A DNA stretch of 64,000 nucleotides from Mycobacterium sp. NBC_00419 (GCF_036023875.1 NZ_CP107931.1:5022001-5086000), one strand, 5' to 3'. Positions 1 through 9,197 are shown, counted from the stretch's first letter. Translations and numbers: made by a program. Notes: generated from the letters alone by a model not told the origin.

Positions 1-386
1 GGCACCGGGGTCTGCCGCCGGCACCCGACCCGCTGGCCGACGAGGAGGTGATCGCCGGTGCGGCGGCCACCGCGGGGGCCACCCTCGACGACTTCGACGC
101 GCTGTGTGCACACCTGGCGACCATGCATCCCTCGCGCTATCTCACCCTGATCGAAGGTGTCTCCGCGGTGTTCGTCACCGGCGTGCACCCCTTGGACGAC
201 CAGAACGTCGCGCTGCGGGTGGTCGCGCTCACCGACCGGCTCTACGATGCCGGGATTCCGGTGGTGGCCTCCGGCGCCAAGCTCGACACGCTGTTCTCCG
301 AGGAGATGCTGGCCGGGGGGTACCGAAAGAAGTACCTGCGGGCCACCTCGCGCCTGCTGGCGCTGAGCCGCCCAGGCGGCCTCTGA
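1..386 (+). CDS. zapE: ZapE/AFG1-family ATPase, C-terminal part (5' end outside window)
   Basis: The reading frame is open from the first bases of the window and stops with TGA at 384-386, so only the C-terminal ~127 residues are present. The segment matching the AFG1/ZapE family is seen in VTGVHPLDDQN, IPVVASGAKLDTLFSEEML and GGYRKKYLRATSRLLAL. Family members are P-loop ATPases linked to cell division or to protein turnover at the membrane. The Walker motifs lie outside the window, so activity cannot be judged. The gene converges on the STAS gene that ends 3 bases downstream. The family call is fairly sure; the cellular role in mycobacteria is inference. Confidence 0.8.
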   Translation, partial: HRGLPPAPDPLADEEVIAGAAATAGATLDDFDALCAHLATMHPSRYLTLIEGVSAVFVTGVHPLDDQNVALRVVALTDRLYDAGIPVVASGAKLDTLFSEEMLAGGYRKKYLRATSRLLALSRPGGL

Positions 387-389
387 CGA

Positions 390-698
390 TCAGGTGGCCG
401 GCGGCGCTGTCCGCACGGTGGTCAGCTTGTCAAGGCCACTGATCTGCAGGACCCTGGTCAACAGTGGATTGGCGACGATGTCGATCGATTCGGCATGGGG
501 GACAAGCACATTGATCGCAGCGCTGTCGAGGTAGTGCACCCCGCTCAGGTCGACGGTCAGCGTGTCGGCGGCGGCAAGCCCGGCGTTGAGAGCCTCGGCG
601 AAGGCGGCCACATTACTGGCGTCGATCTCGCCGGCCGCCCGCACGACGACCTGATCGTCGGCGTCGTGATGGGTGTGAACGGTGAGCGGCGTGCTCAT
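390..698 (-). CDS. STAS-domain anti-anti-sigma factor
   Basis: A protein of 102 residues consisting of one STAS domain. The core runs from VVVRAAGEIDASNVAAF to TLTVDLSGVHYLDSAAINVL; the serine in YLDSAA sits where SpoIIAA/RsbV antagonists are phosphorylated. The ATG was chosen because it overlaps the stop of the upstream sensor gene (ATGA at 698-695), which implies translational coupling. That upstream protein carries both an RsbW-type kinase and a PP2C phosphatase, so this protein is very likely its direct substrate. When dephosphorylated it should bind an anti-sigma factor and free a sigma factor. Which sigma factor is unknown. Confidence 0.88.
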   Translation of the reverse strand: MSTPLTVHTHHDADDQVVVRAAGEIDASNVAAFAEALNAGLAAADTLTVDLSGVHYLDSAAINVLVPHAESIDIVANPLLTRVLQISGLDKLTTVRTAPPAT

Positions 699-3600
699 CG
701 GCGGATCCTCGTCGACAGGCGGACTGTGGTGCCATTGTTGTCGGGAAGGATATCCACGTCCTCCATCAACGCGCGCATGATCTGGATGCCCCGCCCGCGA
801 TGAGAATTGGCCAGCGTCTGTTTCGGCTTCCACGAGCCGCTGTCGGTGATGGTCAGGTGCAGCCGGTCCACCTCTGAGGTCGCCTGCAGGGTGATGGTGC
901 CGCCGTCGATGTGCCGGTAGCCGTGCTCGATCGCGTTGGTGACGGCTTCCCCCGCGGCGACGAGGACATCCTGAGCCTGATCATGGTCGATACCGGCGGC
1001 ACTGAGCCAGCTGCGCAGCGCGACCCGCGCCGGCGCCAGGTGGCTGGCATCGGCCGGGATGCGAAAATTCAGTGGTGCGGGGTGGCGGTAGAGCAGCAGG
1101 GCGACGTCGTCCTGGTAGCCGCCGGCCGGCGCCAGTTTCGACATCACCTGGTCGGCGAGCGAATCGAGGTCCAGCGCATTGTCGTCGCGGATGAGTTCGG
1201 CGGCACTGATGATTCCGTCGTCGAGCGAACGTCGCCGCCGCTCGACCAGGCCGTCGGTGTAGAGCAGCAGCGTGGCCTGTGCGGGCACCGTCACCTTCGC
1301 CTGCGGGCGCTCGGGTTGGGGCCTGATGCCCAGCGATATCGAGTGCCCACCCTCGAGAAGGGTTGTGTTGCCGTCGATGTCGACCAGGATCGGTGGCGGA
1401 TGCCCTGCGCTGGAGTAGATCAGCTCCCCGGTCTCGGGGTCGAGGACGGCGCAGAACGCGGTGGTGCACTGAGCGCCGGGCAGCCGAGCGGCGAAGCGGT
1501 CCAACCCGACCAACGTGGCTGCGGGACTGGCCTGTTCGAGCAGCAGTGCCCGGCAGGCACTGCGCAGCTGGCCCATCACGGTAGCGGCGGTCAGGTCATG
1601 GCCGACGCAGTCGCCCACCACCAGGGCGATGCGCCCGTCCTCCAGATCGACGACGTCATACCAGTCACCGCCGACCTGCAGCGGGTGCGACGCAGGCTGG
1701 TAGCGCACGGCGAAGCCTGCGGGTAGGCGAGCCGGACCGAGGATCGAATGCTGAAGCGCCAGAGCGGTTTCACGCTGTTGGTCGACCTGGTGAACGCGCT
1801 GTAGCCCCTGACCGAGTCGGCCGGCGAGCACGCTGAGCAGGGTTTGGTCCTCGGCGATGAACGGCCGCTGCTCGGGGAGGTCGATCCACACCACGAGGAT
1901 GCCCTGCGGGTGCTGCAGGGCGATCCCCACCGAACCGGCAGAGGTCGTGTCGGCGGTGAGCAGGTCCCCGCTGCCGGCCAGGGCTCTGATCTGGGCGCGG
2001 GCGGGCTCGGGGATCTCGGACCACTTCGCGTCGCGGGGTGTGCAGGTCAGGGCCGGGCTGTCCAGCAGCGCGGTCGGGGCGCTGCCCGGGGTGGGGAAGA
2101 CTGCGGCGAGCACCCGCTGGGCTGACCACTGCGTGCATATCTGATCGAGTGCGTCACGCAACGCATCGTCGACCGTATCAGCTTGCGCCAGTTGTTGATT
2201 GAGCTCAGCCAGTGCAGTCTGGCGTTGTACCGCGTAGTGCTCGGCAGTGACGTCGCGGAAGGTTCCGACCATCACGCTGCGGCCGGTGTCGGGGTCCTCG
2301 GCGTGGGCGATGTTGGCGGTGATCCAGAGCCGGTGCCCGACACGGTGGGTGACCGGCACGGTGTAGGTGCCGTCGGGATCGTCCGGCATCCCGGCGAACG
2401 CGTGCACGATCTCGCGGTTGGCTTCGCGTTCGGTGCCGGCGTCTGGCCACCACGGGTGCGTCGGCTGGTAGGGCAGACCGTCGGGGCCGTAGCCGAGGAT
2501 GTCGGTGAAGGCGGCGTTGATCTCGACGACCGCGCCGCGTTCGTCCATGACGAAGAACGCCTCTTGCAGCGAGTCCACCAACGCGCTTCGCCACCGGCTG
2601 TGGTGGCTACGCAGCCGCGCGAGTTCGATGTTGGCCCGCACGCGCGCGAGCAGTTCGGCTGCGGCGAACGGCTTGACCAGGTAGTCGTCGGCGCCGGCTT
2701 GGAGTCCCTCGATGGAGGCTTCCTGACCGGCGCGCGCCGAGAGCAGCAACACCGGCACGGACACGGTGCGTGGTTCCGAGCGCAGCGCACTCACTAGGGC
2801 CAAGCCGTCGAGCCTGGGCATCATCACGTCGCTGACGACAAGGTCGGGCGGATCGGACCGGATCTGGTCGAGTGCTTCACGGCCGTCGTTGACCGCGTCG
2901 ACCTCGTAGCCGGCGTTGCGCAGCAGTCGGACGAGGTATTCGCGCATGTCGGCGTTGTCGTCGGCGACCAGGACCCGAGCCGGTGGACCGACCAATCCGG
3001 ACGGATTGGTCAGAGCCGGCACCTGGCCGTCGGTGCCGTCGGCGGTGGTTCGACCCTCGGTGGGCAGCCAGCGCAGCGCCTCCTGCAGATACGGCTCGGC
3101 GACACCGGAGGGTGTCCAGCCCGATCCGGCGGGCGTCACCGCATCGGCCGGCAGGTGGGCGGCGCCCTGCGGAAGCCGGATGGTGAACGTCGTTCCCGAT
3201 CCCGGCGCGCTGTCGGCGGAGATGGTGCCGCCGTGAAGTCCGACGAGTTCCCGGACCAGGGCCAGGCCGATACCGCTGCCCTCGGTCGAACGGGCCCGAG
3301 CCGTCTCGATGCGGTGGAAGCGCTCGAACAGCCTCGGCATCTCCTCGGCGGCCACGCCGATCCCGGTGTCGGCCACGCTGACCACCGCTTCAGATCCCTC
3401 AGCGCAGACCCGCACCGTGATCGAGCCGTCGAAGGTGAACTTCAGCGCATTGGACAGCAGGTTGAGGACCACCTTCTCCCACATGTCGCGGTCCAGATAC
3501 ACCGGTTCATCCAACGACTCGCAGTCCACGACCAACTGCAGCCCGGCCCGCTCGATCGCCGAGCGGAAGACGCTGGCCAATTCCGTGGTGACCTCGGCCA

Positions 3601-4849
3601 AATCCACCGGCTCGTAGCGGGCCTGGACGCGCCCGGCCTCGATGCGGGAGAAGTCCAGCAGGGTGTTGACCAGCTTGGCCAGCCGCAACCCGTTTCGGTG
3701 GACGACGTCGAGTTCCTGCCGGGCGTGCTCGTCGATCCCGGAGGTGCGGGCGCGCAGTTCGGCGACGGGCCCCAGGATGAGGGTGATAGGCGTGCGGAAC
3801 TCGTGGCTGATGTTGGAGAAGAACGCCGTCTTGGCGCGGTCGAGCTCGGCGAGTTCCTCGGCGCGGCGCTGCTGGGCGTGGTAGCTGCGGGCGCTGCTGA
3901 TCCCCGTCGCGATATGACCGGCGACCAGGTTGATGAACCCGCGGTACTCGTCATCCAGGGGTCGGTACTGGTTGAGCCCGGCCACTAGGAACCCGCACGG
4001 CGCACCGCCCTGGACCGGTAGCGGCGTCACGAGGGCGCCCTGCGGAGCGGCGTGCCACTCGCCGAGGGGCAGGTCCACGAACGGCGCCCCGGTGAGCGCG
4101 ACGAGCACCGACTCCCCACGGGCCGGCGCCTCCAGTGGCCACACCGACGGTCCGGCCGCCGCCAGCCAGGGCGGAGCGGCCGGGTGCCCGGCAGCGATCT
4201 GGCTCAGCCCGGCCAGCCGCGCGCTGCCGTCGTCGTCGTACAGATAGGTCAGGGTGAACGGCAGATCCCGCGGGTTGCGGGCGAGTTGGCGGGCGGCGAA
4301 GGACAGCATCTCGGCCTCGGTGCGCACCACCGACGGGTCGGAGCCGAGGTCGCGCAGCGTCGCCATCCGCCGTTCGCCGATGACCCGGTCGGTGTCTTCG
4401 CTGACCACACACAGCATTCCGACGACTTGTCCGCGGTCGTCGCGCAGCGGACTGTACGAGAAGGTGTGGTAGGACTCCTCCTGGTAGCCGGAGCGTTCCA
4501 GGAAGAGCAGCAGCCCTTCGTCCCAGGTCGCCTCGGCGGTGGTGAGGACTCGGTCGATCCGGGGCCCGATGTCATCCCAGATCTCGGCCCAGACTTCGCG
4601 GGCGGGCCGGCCCAGTGCCCACGGGTATTTCCGGCCGAGGGTGTCGCGGCGGTAGGCGGCGTTGCAGAAGAACGTCAGTTCGGGTCCCCAGGCCATCCAC
4701 ATCGAGAACCGCGAGGACAGCAGGATGCTCACAGCGGTTCGCAGACTCTGAGGCCAGTCGGCGGGCGGTCCAAGCGGGGTATTCGACCAGTCCACTACGG
4801 CGAGATCAGCGCCGACTTCCCGGTCGGCCCCGAACACGGAATCGCCCAC
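695..4849 (-). CDS. Hybrid sensor kinase / response regulator / PP2C phosphatase / RsbW-type kinase fusion
   Basis: About 1384 residues. Order of domains: PAS (~30-150), GAF-like (~175-325), HisKA with SHEFRTP (His ~349), HATPase with NLLSNALKF and EGSGIGLALV (~455-560), receiver with VLVADDNAD and DVMMPRLDG (Asp ~674), PAS (~755-870), GAF-like (~890-1040), SpoIIE-type PP2C with GGDWYDV, GDCVGHD and YTDGLVE (~1055-1250), and an RsbW-like ATPase with AGEAVTNAIEHGY and RGRGIQIM (~1265-1384). The GTG start is preferred because AAAGGA lies 5 bases upstream (4861-4856); an ATG at 4867 is possible but has no ribosome site. It joins two-component sensing to partner switching in one chain and is coupled to a STAS gene. 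M. tuberculosis Rv1364c is a smaller relative in concept. Confidence 0.88.
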   Translation of the reverse strand: MGDSVFGADREVGADLAVVDWSNTPLGPPADWPQSLRTAVSILLSSRFSMWMAWGPELTFFCNAAYRRDTLGRKYPWALGRPAREVWAEIWDDIGPRIDRVLTTAEATWDEGLLLFLERSGYQEESYHTFSYSPLRDDRGQVVGMLCVVSEDTDRVIGERRMATLRDLGSDPSVVRTEAEMLSFAARQLARNPRDLPFTLTYLYDDDGSARLAGLSQIAAGHPAAPPWLAAAGPSVWPLEAPARGESVLVALTGAPFVDLPLGEWHAAPQGALVTPLPVQGGAPCGFLVAGLNQYRPLDDEYRGFINLVAGHIATGISSARSYHAQQRRAEELAELDRAKTAFFSNISHEFRTPITLILGPVAELRARTSGIDEHARQELDVVHRNGLRLAKLVNTLLDFSRIEAGRVQARYEPVDLAEVTTELASVFRSAIERAGLQLVVDCESLDEPVYLDRDMWEKVVLNLLSNALKFTFDGSITVRVCAEGSEAVVSVADTGIGVAAEEMPRLFERFHRIETARARSTEGSGIGLALVRELVGLHGGTISADSAPGSGTTFTIRLPQGAAHLPADAVTPAGSGWTPSGVAEPYLQEALRWLPTEGRTTADGTDGQVPALTNPSGLVGPPARVLVADDNADMREYLVRLLRNAGYEVDAVNDGREALDQIRSDPPDLVVSDVMMPRLDGLALVSALRSEPRTVSVPVLLLSARAGQEASIEGLQAGADDYLVKPFAAAELLARVRANIELARLRSHHSRWRSALVDSLQEAFFVMDERGAVVEINAAFTDILGYGPDGLPYQPTHPWWPDAGTEREANREIVHAFAGMPDDPDGTYTVPVTHRVGHRLWITANIAHAEDPDTGRSVMVGTFRDVTAEHYAVQRQTALAELNQQLAQADTVDDALRDALDQICTQWSAQRVLAAVFPTPGSAPTALLDSPALTCTPRDAKWSEIPEPARAQIRALAGSGDLLTADTTSAGSVGIALQHPQGILVVWIDLPEQRPFIAEDQTLLSVLAGRLGQGLQRVHQVDQQRETALALQHSILGPARLPAGFAVRYQPASHPLQVGGDWYDVVDLEDGRIALVVGDCVGHDLTAATVMGQLRSACRALLLEQASPAATLVGLDRFAARLPGAQCTTAFCAVLDPETGELIYSSAGHPPPILVDIDGNTTLLEGGHSISLGIRPQPERPQAKVTVPAQATLLLYTDGLVERRRRSLDDGIISAAELIRDDNALDLDSLADQVMSKLAPAGGYQDDVALLLYRHPAPLNFRIPADASHLAPARVALRSWLSAAGIDHDQAQDVLVAAGEAVTNAIEHGYRHIDGGTITLQATSEVDRLHLTITDSGSWKPKQTLANSHRGRGIQIMRALMEDVDILPDNNGTTVRLSTRIRR

Positions 4850-4974
4850 GAAGCGTCCTTTCGCCATGACCAGACCCGTGGGTCCGGGCGCCGGCGCCCC
4901 CGACCTGAGCCCCGCGCGGATATGCCCTGTGATCAACCTTACGTGGCACCTGGCAAACAACGCCCGGTCTGCGA

Positions 4975-5505
4975 TTAGATCGGCCGCACCATCACGAAGT
5001 CGTGTTCTGTGTGCGCGCCGAGTTGGAAGGTCTTGGTTCCGGCGATCGTGAATCCGTGTTTGGCGTAGAAGCGCTGAGCCCTGAGGTTGTGCTGGTTGAC
5101 CCCGAGCCAGAGGCAGTGCGCGTACGCCTCCGCCGTGCAGTCGGCGGCGTGGTTCATCAGCGCTGCGGCGGTGCCGCCGCCGTGGTGTTCGGGAGCGACG
5201 TAGATCTTCGACAACTCCATTGCCGGTCGCGCGGTCACCGCACGGATGACGTCGGGGTTGTCCCCGACTCCTTGAACGAGCATCGCGTACCCGACGATCC
5301 GGTCGTGCCGGCGCGCGGCGAGCACGATGCGCGACGGGTCGGCCAGGTAGTCGCCGAATCGTTGCGGGGACAAGTGGTCTGCGATGAACGCGGCGACGTC
5401 GCGCGGAGGCGAGGACGGGGGACAGGCCAGCGGGAAGGTCGCGGCGGCCACCGCGGCCAGTTCCTCGGCGTCGGCGTCGGCGGCGACAGTGATCGAGACG
5501 GTCAC
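4975..5505 (-). CDS. GNAT-family N-acetyltransferase
   Basis: A protein of 176 residues with the GNAT fold: an acceptor-side helix at the N-terminus, the central strand AMELSKIYVAPEHHGGGTAAALM containing the acetyl-CoA pyrophosphate loop (H-H-G-G-G-T-A), and the C-terminal NLRAQRFYAKHGF signature. It transfers an acetyl group from acetyl-CoA to an amine; the substrate cannot be read from sequence. It starts with GTG. It lies between the large sensor gene and the Clp-N gene, all on the same strand, but spacing gives no clear operon with either. The family is confident, the role is unknown. Confidence 0.85.
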   Translation of the reverse strand: MTVSITVAADADAEELAAVAAATFPLACPPSSPPRDVAAFIADHLSPQRFGDYLADPSRIVLAARRHDRIVGYAMLVQGVGDNPDVIRAVTARPAMELSKIYVAPEHHGGGTAAALMNHAADCTAEAYAHCLWLGVNQHNLRAQRFYAKHGFTIAGTKTFQLGAHTEHDFVMVRPI

Positions 5506-5525
5506 GGGTTTATTGTGCGGTGTCG

Positions 5526-6260
5526 CTATGGCGAGGGCTTGGACGAGACGGCGGCCAGCATGGCGGCCAGGTCGAATTCGAGGCGTTGCTTGTCGACGCC
5601 TGCGCGGTGCAGTGGTCCGCTGCCGTCCTCGGCGTCGAGCAGAGCGAGCAGTATGTGCTCGGTGCCAATGTAGTTGTGGCCCAGTCGAAGTGCCTCGCTG
5701 AAGGTAGCTTCCAGGGCTGCGCCCGCGGCCGGGCTGAACGGAATCAGCGCCGGCGGGTTGTCGCCGGGTGGCGGCAGCGCGATGGTGCCACGCACGGCCT
5801 CGGCGGTGACGTTCTGGGCGAGCAGCAGTGGGGTGGCCAGGGCGGTGGAATCGCTGAGCACTCCCAGGAGCAGGTGGTCAGGGGTGATCTCGGTGTTGCC
5901 TGCCTCGTGGCCGGCGTTCTGGGCGGCCACGATCGCGCTGCGGGCGCGGGGGGTGAAACGGCTGAAGCCCTGGGCCGGGTCGAGGTCGACGCCGCCGCGG
6001 TTGGCCAGCTTGGGCACGAAGCGCTTCTGGGCGGCCTGCTTGGTGACGCCCATGCTCTTGCCGATCTCGGTCCACGATGCCCCGGATCTGCGGGCCTGGT
6101 CGACGAAGTGCCCGATGAGGTGGTCGGCGACGTCGCCGAGGGCCTCGGCCGCCAGCACTGCGTCGGTCAGCTGCTCCAGGGGCTGGGTGTGCACGTGCGT
6201 GATCGTGTCGATGAGGTCGTCGAGGCGCAGCGGGTAGGCGATGCGGGCCGGTTCGTTCAT
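5526..6260 (-). CDS. HTH plus Clp-N domain protein
   Basis: A protein of 244 residues. Residues ~56-82 (GASWTEIGKSMGVTKQAAQKR) look like a helix-turn-helix. Residues ~100-240 hold two ClpA/ClpC-type N-terminal repeats (RFTPRARSAIVAAQ with TPDHLLLGVL, and SPAAGAALEATF with GTEHILLALL). There is no AAA+ domain, so this is not a Clp ATPase; it could recognise the same ligands or clients as Clp N-domains and bind DNA. The ATG begins 2 bases after a perfect inverted repeat, leaving no room for a ribosome site, so the message is probably leaderless. The adjacent palindromes suggest self-regulation. Function beyond that is inference. Confidence 0.82.
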   Translation of the reverse strand: MNEPARIAYPLRLDDLIDTITHVHTQPLEQLTDAVLAAEALGDVADHLIGHFVDQARRSGASWTEIGKSMGVTKQAAQKRFVPKLANRGGVDLDPAQGFSRFTPRARSAIVAAQNAGHEAGNTEITPDHLLLGVLSDSTALATPLLLAQNVTAEAVRGTIALPPPGDNPPALIPFSPAAGAALEATFSEALRLGHNYIGTEHILLALLDAEDGSGPLHRAGVDKQRLEFDLAAMLAAVSSKPSP

Positions 6261-6261
6261 G

Positions 6262-6309
6262 CGTCAACCGTAGGTTGACGGTCGATGCCTCGTCAACCCC
6301 AAGTTGACG
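6262..6309 (-). promoter_or_regulatory. Twin-palindrome operator over a leaderless promoter
   Basis: Two inverted repeats of identical form, CGTCAAC-N5-GTTGACG, lie at 6262-6280 and 6291-6309, centres 29 bp apart. On the minus strand the outer repeat supplies TTGACG as a -35 hexamer; after an 18-base spacer, TACGGT within the inner repeat serves as a -10. The start codon follows 6 bases later. Both promoter boxes are therefore covered by the repeats. The HTH/Clp-N protein encoded downstream is the obvious candidate binder. Confidence 0.7.
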
Positions 6310-6397
6310 CTTCGGCGCGCCACTGTGGTTGGCGGGATGGCGCCAGGCCCGGCGATAGGCTCTGGGCGGCGACAACGCCGCAGATGGGGGACATCGG

Positions 6398-6679
6398 ATG
6401 GGCGTGACGAGGGCCGTGTGGTGCTCGGTGGCCGCGGTGTCCATCGGACTCAGTTTGGGTGCTGGTGTGCACGGGCTGGCACCGGTCACAGCGCCGGGTG
6501 ACCAGTGCCCTGTCGGTCCGACCGGCACCGGCGACGGGGATCGCTGGCACTGCGTGCACGAGTGTCCGTCGGGCATGATCTACGACGGCGAAAGCGACGT
6601 CTGCGTGGCCGCGCCCGGAGTGCCGCCGCCCGCGCTCTCCCCGCAGATCACGCAGGCCCCGCAGATCCCGCAGACGTAA
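6398..6679 (+). CDS. Small secreted protein with four cysteines
   Basis: A protein of 93 residues. It begins with a signal peptide (MGVTRAVWCSVAAVSIGLSL followed by a small-residue region). The mature part is short and has four cysteines around DQCPVG, WHCVHECPSG and DVCVAAPG, then a Pro/Gln-rich tail. A GGGGGA ribosome site precedes the ATG. No enzyme family is recognisable. The cysteine pattern suggests two disulfides in an exported protein. It is a single gene between divergent and same-strand neighbours with no operon evidence. Confidence 0.65.
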   Translation: MGVTRAVWCSVAAVSIGLSLGAGVHGLAPVTAPGDQCPVGPTGTGDGDRWHCVHECPSGMIYDGESDVCVAAPGVPPPALSPQITQAPQIPQT

Positions 6680-6741
6680 GCCCGCGGGTGTGATCCCGCG
6701 GTGCCCGGGTACCCCCGCGGTGAGACCGACAAGGGGAGACC

Positions 6742-7197
6742 ATGCCGACCAGCGTCATACGAGGTATCGCCGCGCCACGGACCCGGGTCTGGGAGGTGCT
6801 GGCCGACGGATGGACCTATTCGCAGTGGGTGGTCGGCAACAGCCGGATGCGCGCGGTGGATGCGCACTGGCCGGCGGTCGGCTCCCGCATTCTGCACTCC
6901 ATCGGGGTGTGGCCGGCCGTGATCGACGACGAGACCGTCGTGCTCAGCTGCACTCCCCAGGACGAGTTGGTCCTGCTGGCGAGGCTCGGACCGCTCGGCG
7001 CTGCACGAATCACCCTGCGGCTCAGCGATATTCCGGACGGCTGCCGCATCGAGATGGCCGAGGTGGCGGCAGAGGGGCCCATGCGATTCGTGCCCAACCG
7101 GCTGCAGCTGGCCGGTATCTGGCCGCGCAACAAGGAATGCACCTGGCGGCTGGCCAACCTCGCCGAGCAGCGGGAGACCAAGGAGTTCGAGGAGTGA
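6742..7197 (+). CDS. SRPBCC-family (START-like) protein
   Basis: A protein of 151 residues with the SRPBCC/polyketide-cyclase pattern: an N-terminal strand with PRTRVWEVLADGWTYSQWVVG, a central antiparallel sheet, and a C-terminal helix around NRLQLAGIWPRN. Such proteins bind hydrophobic ligands in a deep cavity; the ligand is unknown. An AAGGGGAGA ribosome site lies just before the ATG. It precedes the FadD gene by ~160 bases on the same strand, so a lipid link is possible but unproven. Confidence 0.78.
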   Translation: MPTSVIRGIAAPRTRVWEVLADGWTYSQWVVGNSRMRAVDAHWPAVGSRILHSIGVWPAVIDDETVVLSCTPQDELVLLARLGPLGAARITLRLSDIPDGCRIEMAEVAAEGPMRFVPNRLQLAGIWPRNKECTWRLANLAEQRETKEFEE

Positions 7198-7358
7198 CGG
7201 CTGGGCGTCGCTGACCCGGAGCCGTTCCAGTGGGGGGGTCGGTGAGTCCGGGATCGCCCCGCCCGGCCCTGACGGTGACCGGGGAACGTGACCAACCGCA
7301 TTGTGTCGGCTTGCCGATTCCGCCACCGTCGGAGGCTGACGTTCATAAACTCGCGCAC

Positions 7359-9197
7359 ATGGCAGGCCTGCACAAATCCGAAGAGCGGCCCGACATCAGC
7401 AAGATCGACAACCGGGCACCGTCGGTGCCCCGGATGTTTCTTGACCGTGTCGCGGCCACGCCCACCGCGGAAGCATTCCGTTACCCCGACAACGACGGCT
7501 GGACCGGCGTCACCTGGCAGCAGGTGGGTGACCGCGTCGAGCTGATCGCCGCGGGACTGATCTCGCTGGGCATCAATGCCGAGGACCGGGTGGCGCTGGC
7601 CTCGGGAACCCGCTACGAGTGGGTGGCCATCGACTTCGGCATCCTGGCGGCCGGTGCCGCCACCACGACGGTGTATCCGACGACCAACGCCGAGGATGTG
7701 GCGTTCATCGTCGCCAACTCCGGCAGCCGGGTTGTCGTGGCCGAGAACCAGACCCAGGTGGACAAGCTCGTGGCGCACCGGTCGGAGCTGCCCGCCGTGG
7801 AGAAGGTGGTGATCATCGACGGTGCCGCTGACGGTGAATGGGTCATCACGCTCGAGGAGCTCGAACAGCTCGGCAAGCAACTGCTGGCTGACGCGCCCAA
7901 TGCGGTGACCGAACGGATCGACGCGATCCGCCCCGACCAGCTCGCCACGCTGATCTACACCTCCGGCACCACTGGCAAGCCCAAGGGTGTGCGGCTCAAT
8001 CACGAGGCGTGGACCTACACCGCGGCGGCCCTGGACTCCCTGGGTGTGCTCAGCGACAAGGACCTGAACTACCTGTGGCTGCCGCTGGCCCACTCGTTCG
8101 GCAAGGTGATGCTGGCGCTGCCGCTGGTGATCGGCTTCCCGACCGTGATCGACGGGCGGGTGGACAAGATCGTCGAGAACCTGGCCATCATCCGGCCGAC
8201 GTTCATGGGTGCCGTTCCGCGCATCTTCGAGAAGGTCCACGGCCGCATCACCGAGATGATGGCCGAGGAGGGCGGGGTCAAGAAGCGGCTCTTCGACTGG
8301 GCCATCGGGGTCGGGTTAGAGGTGTCGCGGGCCAAGCAGGCCGGCCACCGCGTCGGCCCGGTGCTGGGTCTGCAGCACAAGATCGCAGACCGGTTGGTGT
8401 TCAACACAATCCGTGAGCGGTTCGGCGGGCGGTTGCGGTTCTTCATCTCCGGATCTGCGGCACTGGACCGCGACGTCGCGCAGTGGTTCGACGCTGTCGG
8501 GACCATCGTCCTGGAGGGCTACGGCCTGACCGAGACGTCCGCGGCCTCCTCGCTGAACCGTCCGCAGGCCTACCGGTTCGGCACGGTGGGGTGGACGTTC
8601 CCCTACACCGAGGTCAAGATCGCCGAGGACGGTGAAGTGCTGCTCAAGGGTCCCGGGGTGATGAGCGGATATCACGACCTGCCCGAGGCCACGGCCGAGG
8701 CCATCGAACCCGACGGCTGGTTCCACACCGGTGACATCGGTGAACTCGACGCCGAGGGGTTCCTGCGGATCACCGACCGCAAGAAGGACATGTTCAAGAC
8801 GTCGCAGGGCAAGTACGTCGCACCCTCGGCGATCTCGGCGATGTTCAAGGGGCTGTGCCCGTTCGCCAGCGAGATCATCATCTACGGCGAGAGCAAGCCC
8901 TACTGCGTCGCACTGGTCAGCCTCGATGGCGAGGCGATCAGGGAGTGGGCCGACCGAAACGGCTTGGAGGGCAAGTCCTTCTCCGAGGTCGCCCGCGACG
9001 AGAAGACCAAAGCGATGATCGGTGAGTACGTCGACACCCTCAACAAGCACCTCAACCGGTGGGAGCAGGTCAAGCGCTTCACCATCATCGACCGCGAGTT
9101 GACAGTCGAGGCGGGCGATCTGACGCCGAGCCTCAAGCTCAAGCGCAAGGCGGTGGTGGAGAACTTCCACGACAACCTGGACTCGCTCTACAGCTGA
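7359..9197 (+). CDS. Long-chain fatty acyl-CoA synthetase (FadD type)
   Basis: A protein of 612 residues of the AMP-forming ligase superfamily, joining fatty acid to CoA via acyl-AMP. The motifs are complete: P-loop IYTSGTTGKPKGV, GYGLTETSAASS, WFHTGDIGELDAEGFL, RITDRKKD, and a C-terminal catalytic-lysine region SLKLKRK. Length and the KTSQGKYVAP segment fit the long-chain (FadD15/FadD11-like) group rather than the fatty-acyl-AMP ligases. The ATG at 7359 was chosen because homology begins there; an upstream GTG at 7230 would add an unrelated Pro-rich stretch. The last 10 bases overlap the convergent membrane-protein gene. Confidence 0.9.
   Translation: MAGLHKSEERPDISKIDNRAPSVPRMFLDRVAATPTAEAFRYPDNDGWTGVTWQQVGDRVELIAAGLISLGINAEDRVALASGTRYEWVAIDFGILAAGAATTTVYPTTNAEDVAFIVANSGSRVVVAENQTQVDKLVAHRSELPAVEKVVIIDGAADGEWVITLEELEQLGKQLLADAPNAVTERIDAIRPDQLATLIYTSGTTGKPKGVRLNHEAWTYTAAALDSLGVLSDKDLNYLWLPLAHSFGKVMLALPLVIGFPTVIDGRVDKIVENLAIIRPTFMGAVPRIFEKVHGRITEMMAEEGGVKKRLFDWAIGVGLEVSRAKQAGHRVGPVLGLQHKIADRLVFNTIRERFGGRLRFFISGSAALDRDVAQWFDAVGTIVLEGYGLTETSAASSLNRPQAYRFGTVGWTFPYTEVKIAEDGEVLLKGPGVMSGYHDLPEATAEAIEPDGWFHTGDIGELDAEGFLRITDRKKDMFKTSQGKYVAPSAISAMFKGLCPFASEIIIYGESKPYCVALVSLDGEAIREWADRNGLEGKSFSEVARDEKTKAMIGEYVDTLNKHLNRWEQVKRFTIIDRELTVEAGDLTPSLKLKRKAVVENFHDNLDSLYS

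Noticed and set aside
3155..4978. Long plus-strand frames opposite the sensor kinase
   Set aside because: Frame shadows of a high-GC gene; no motif or ribosome site.
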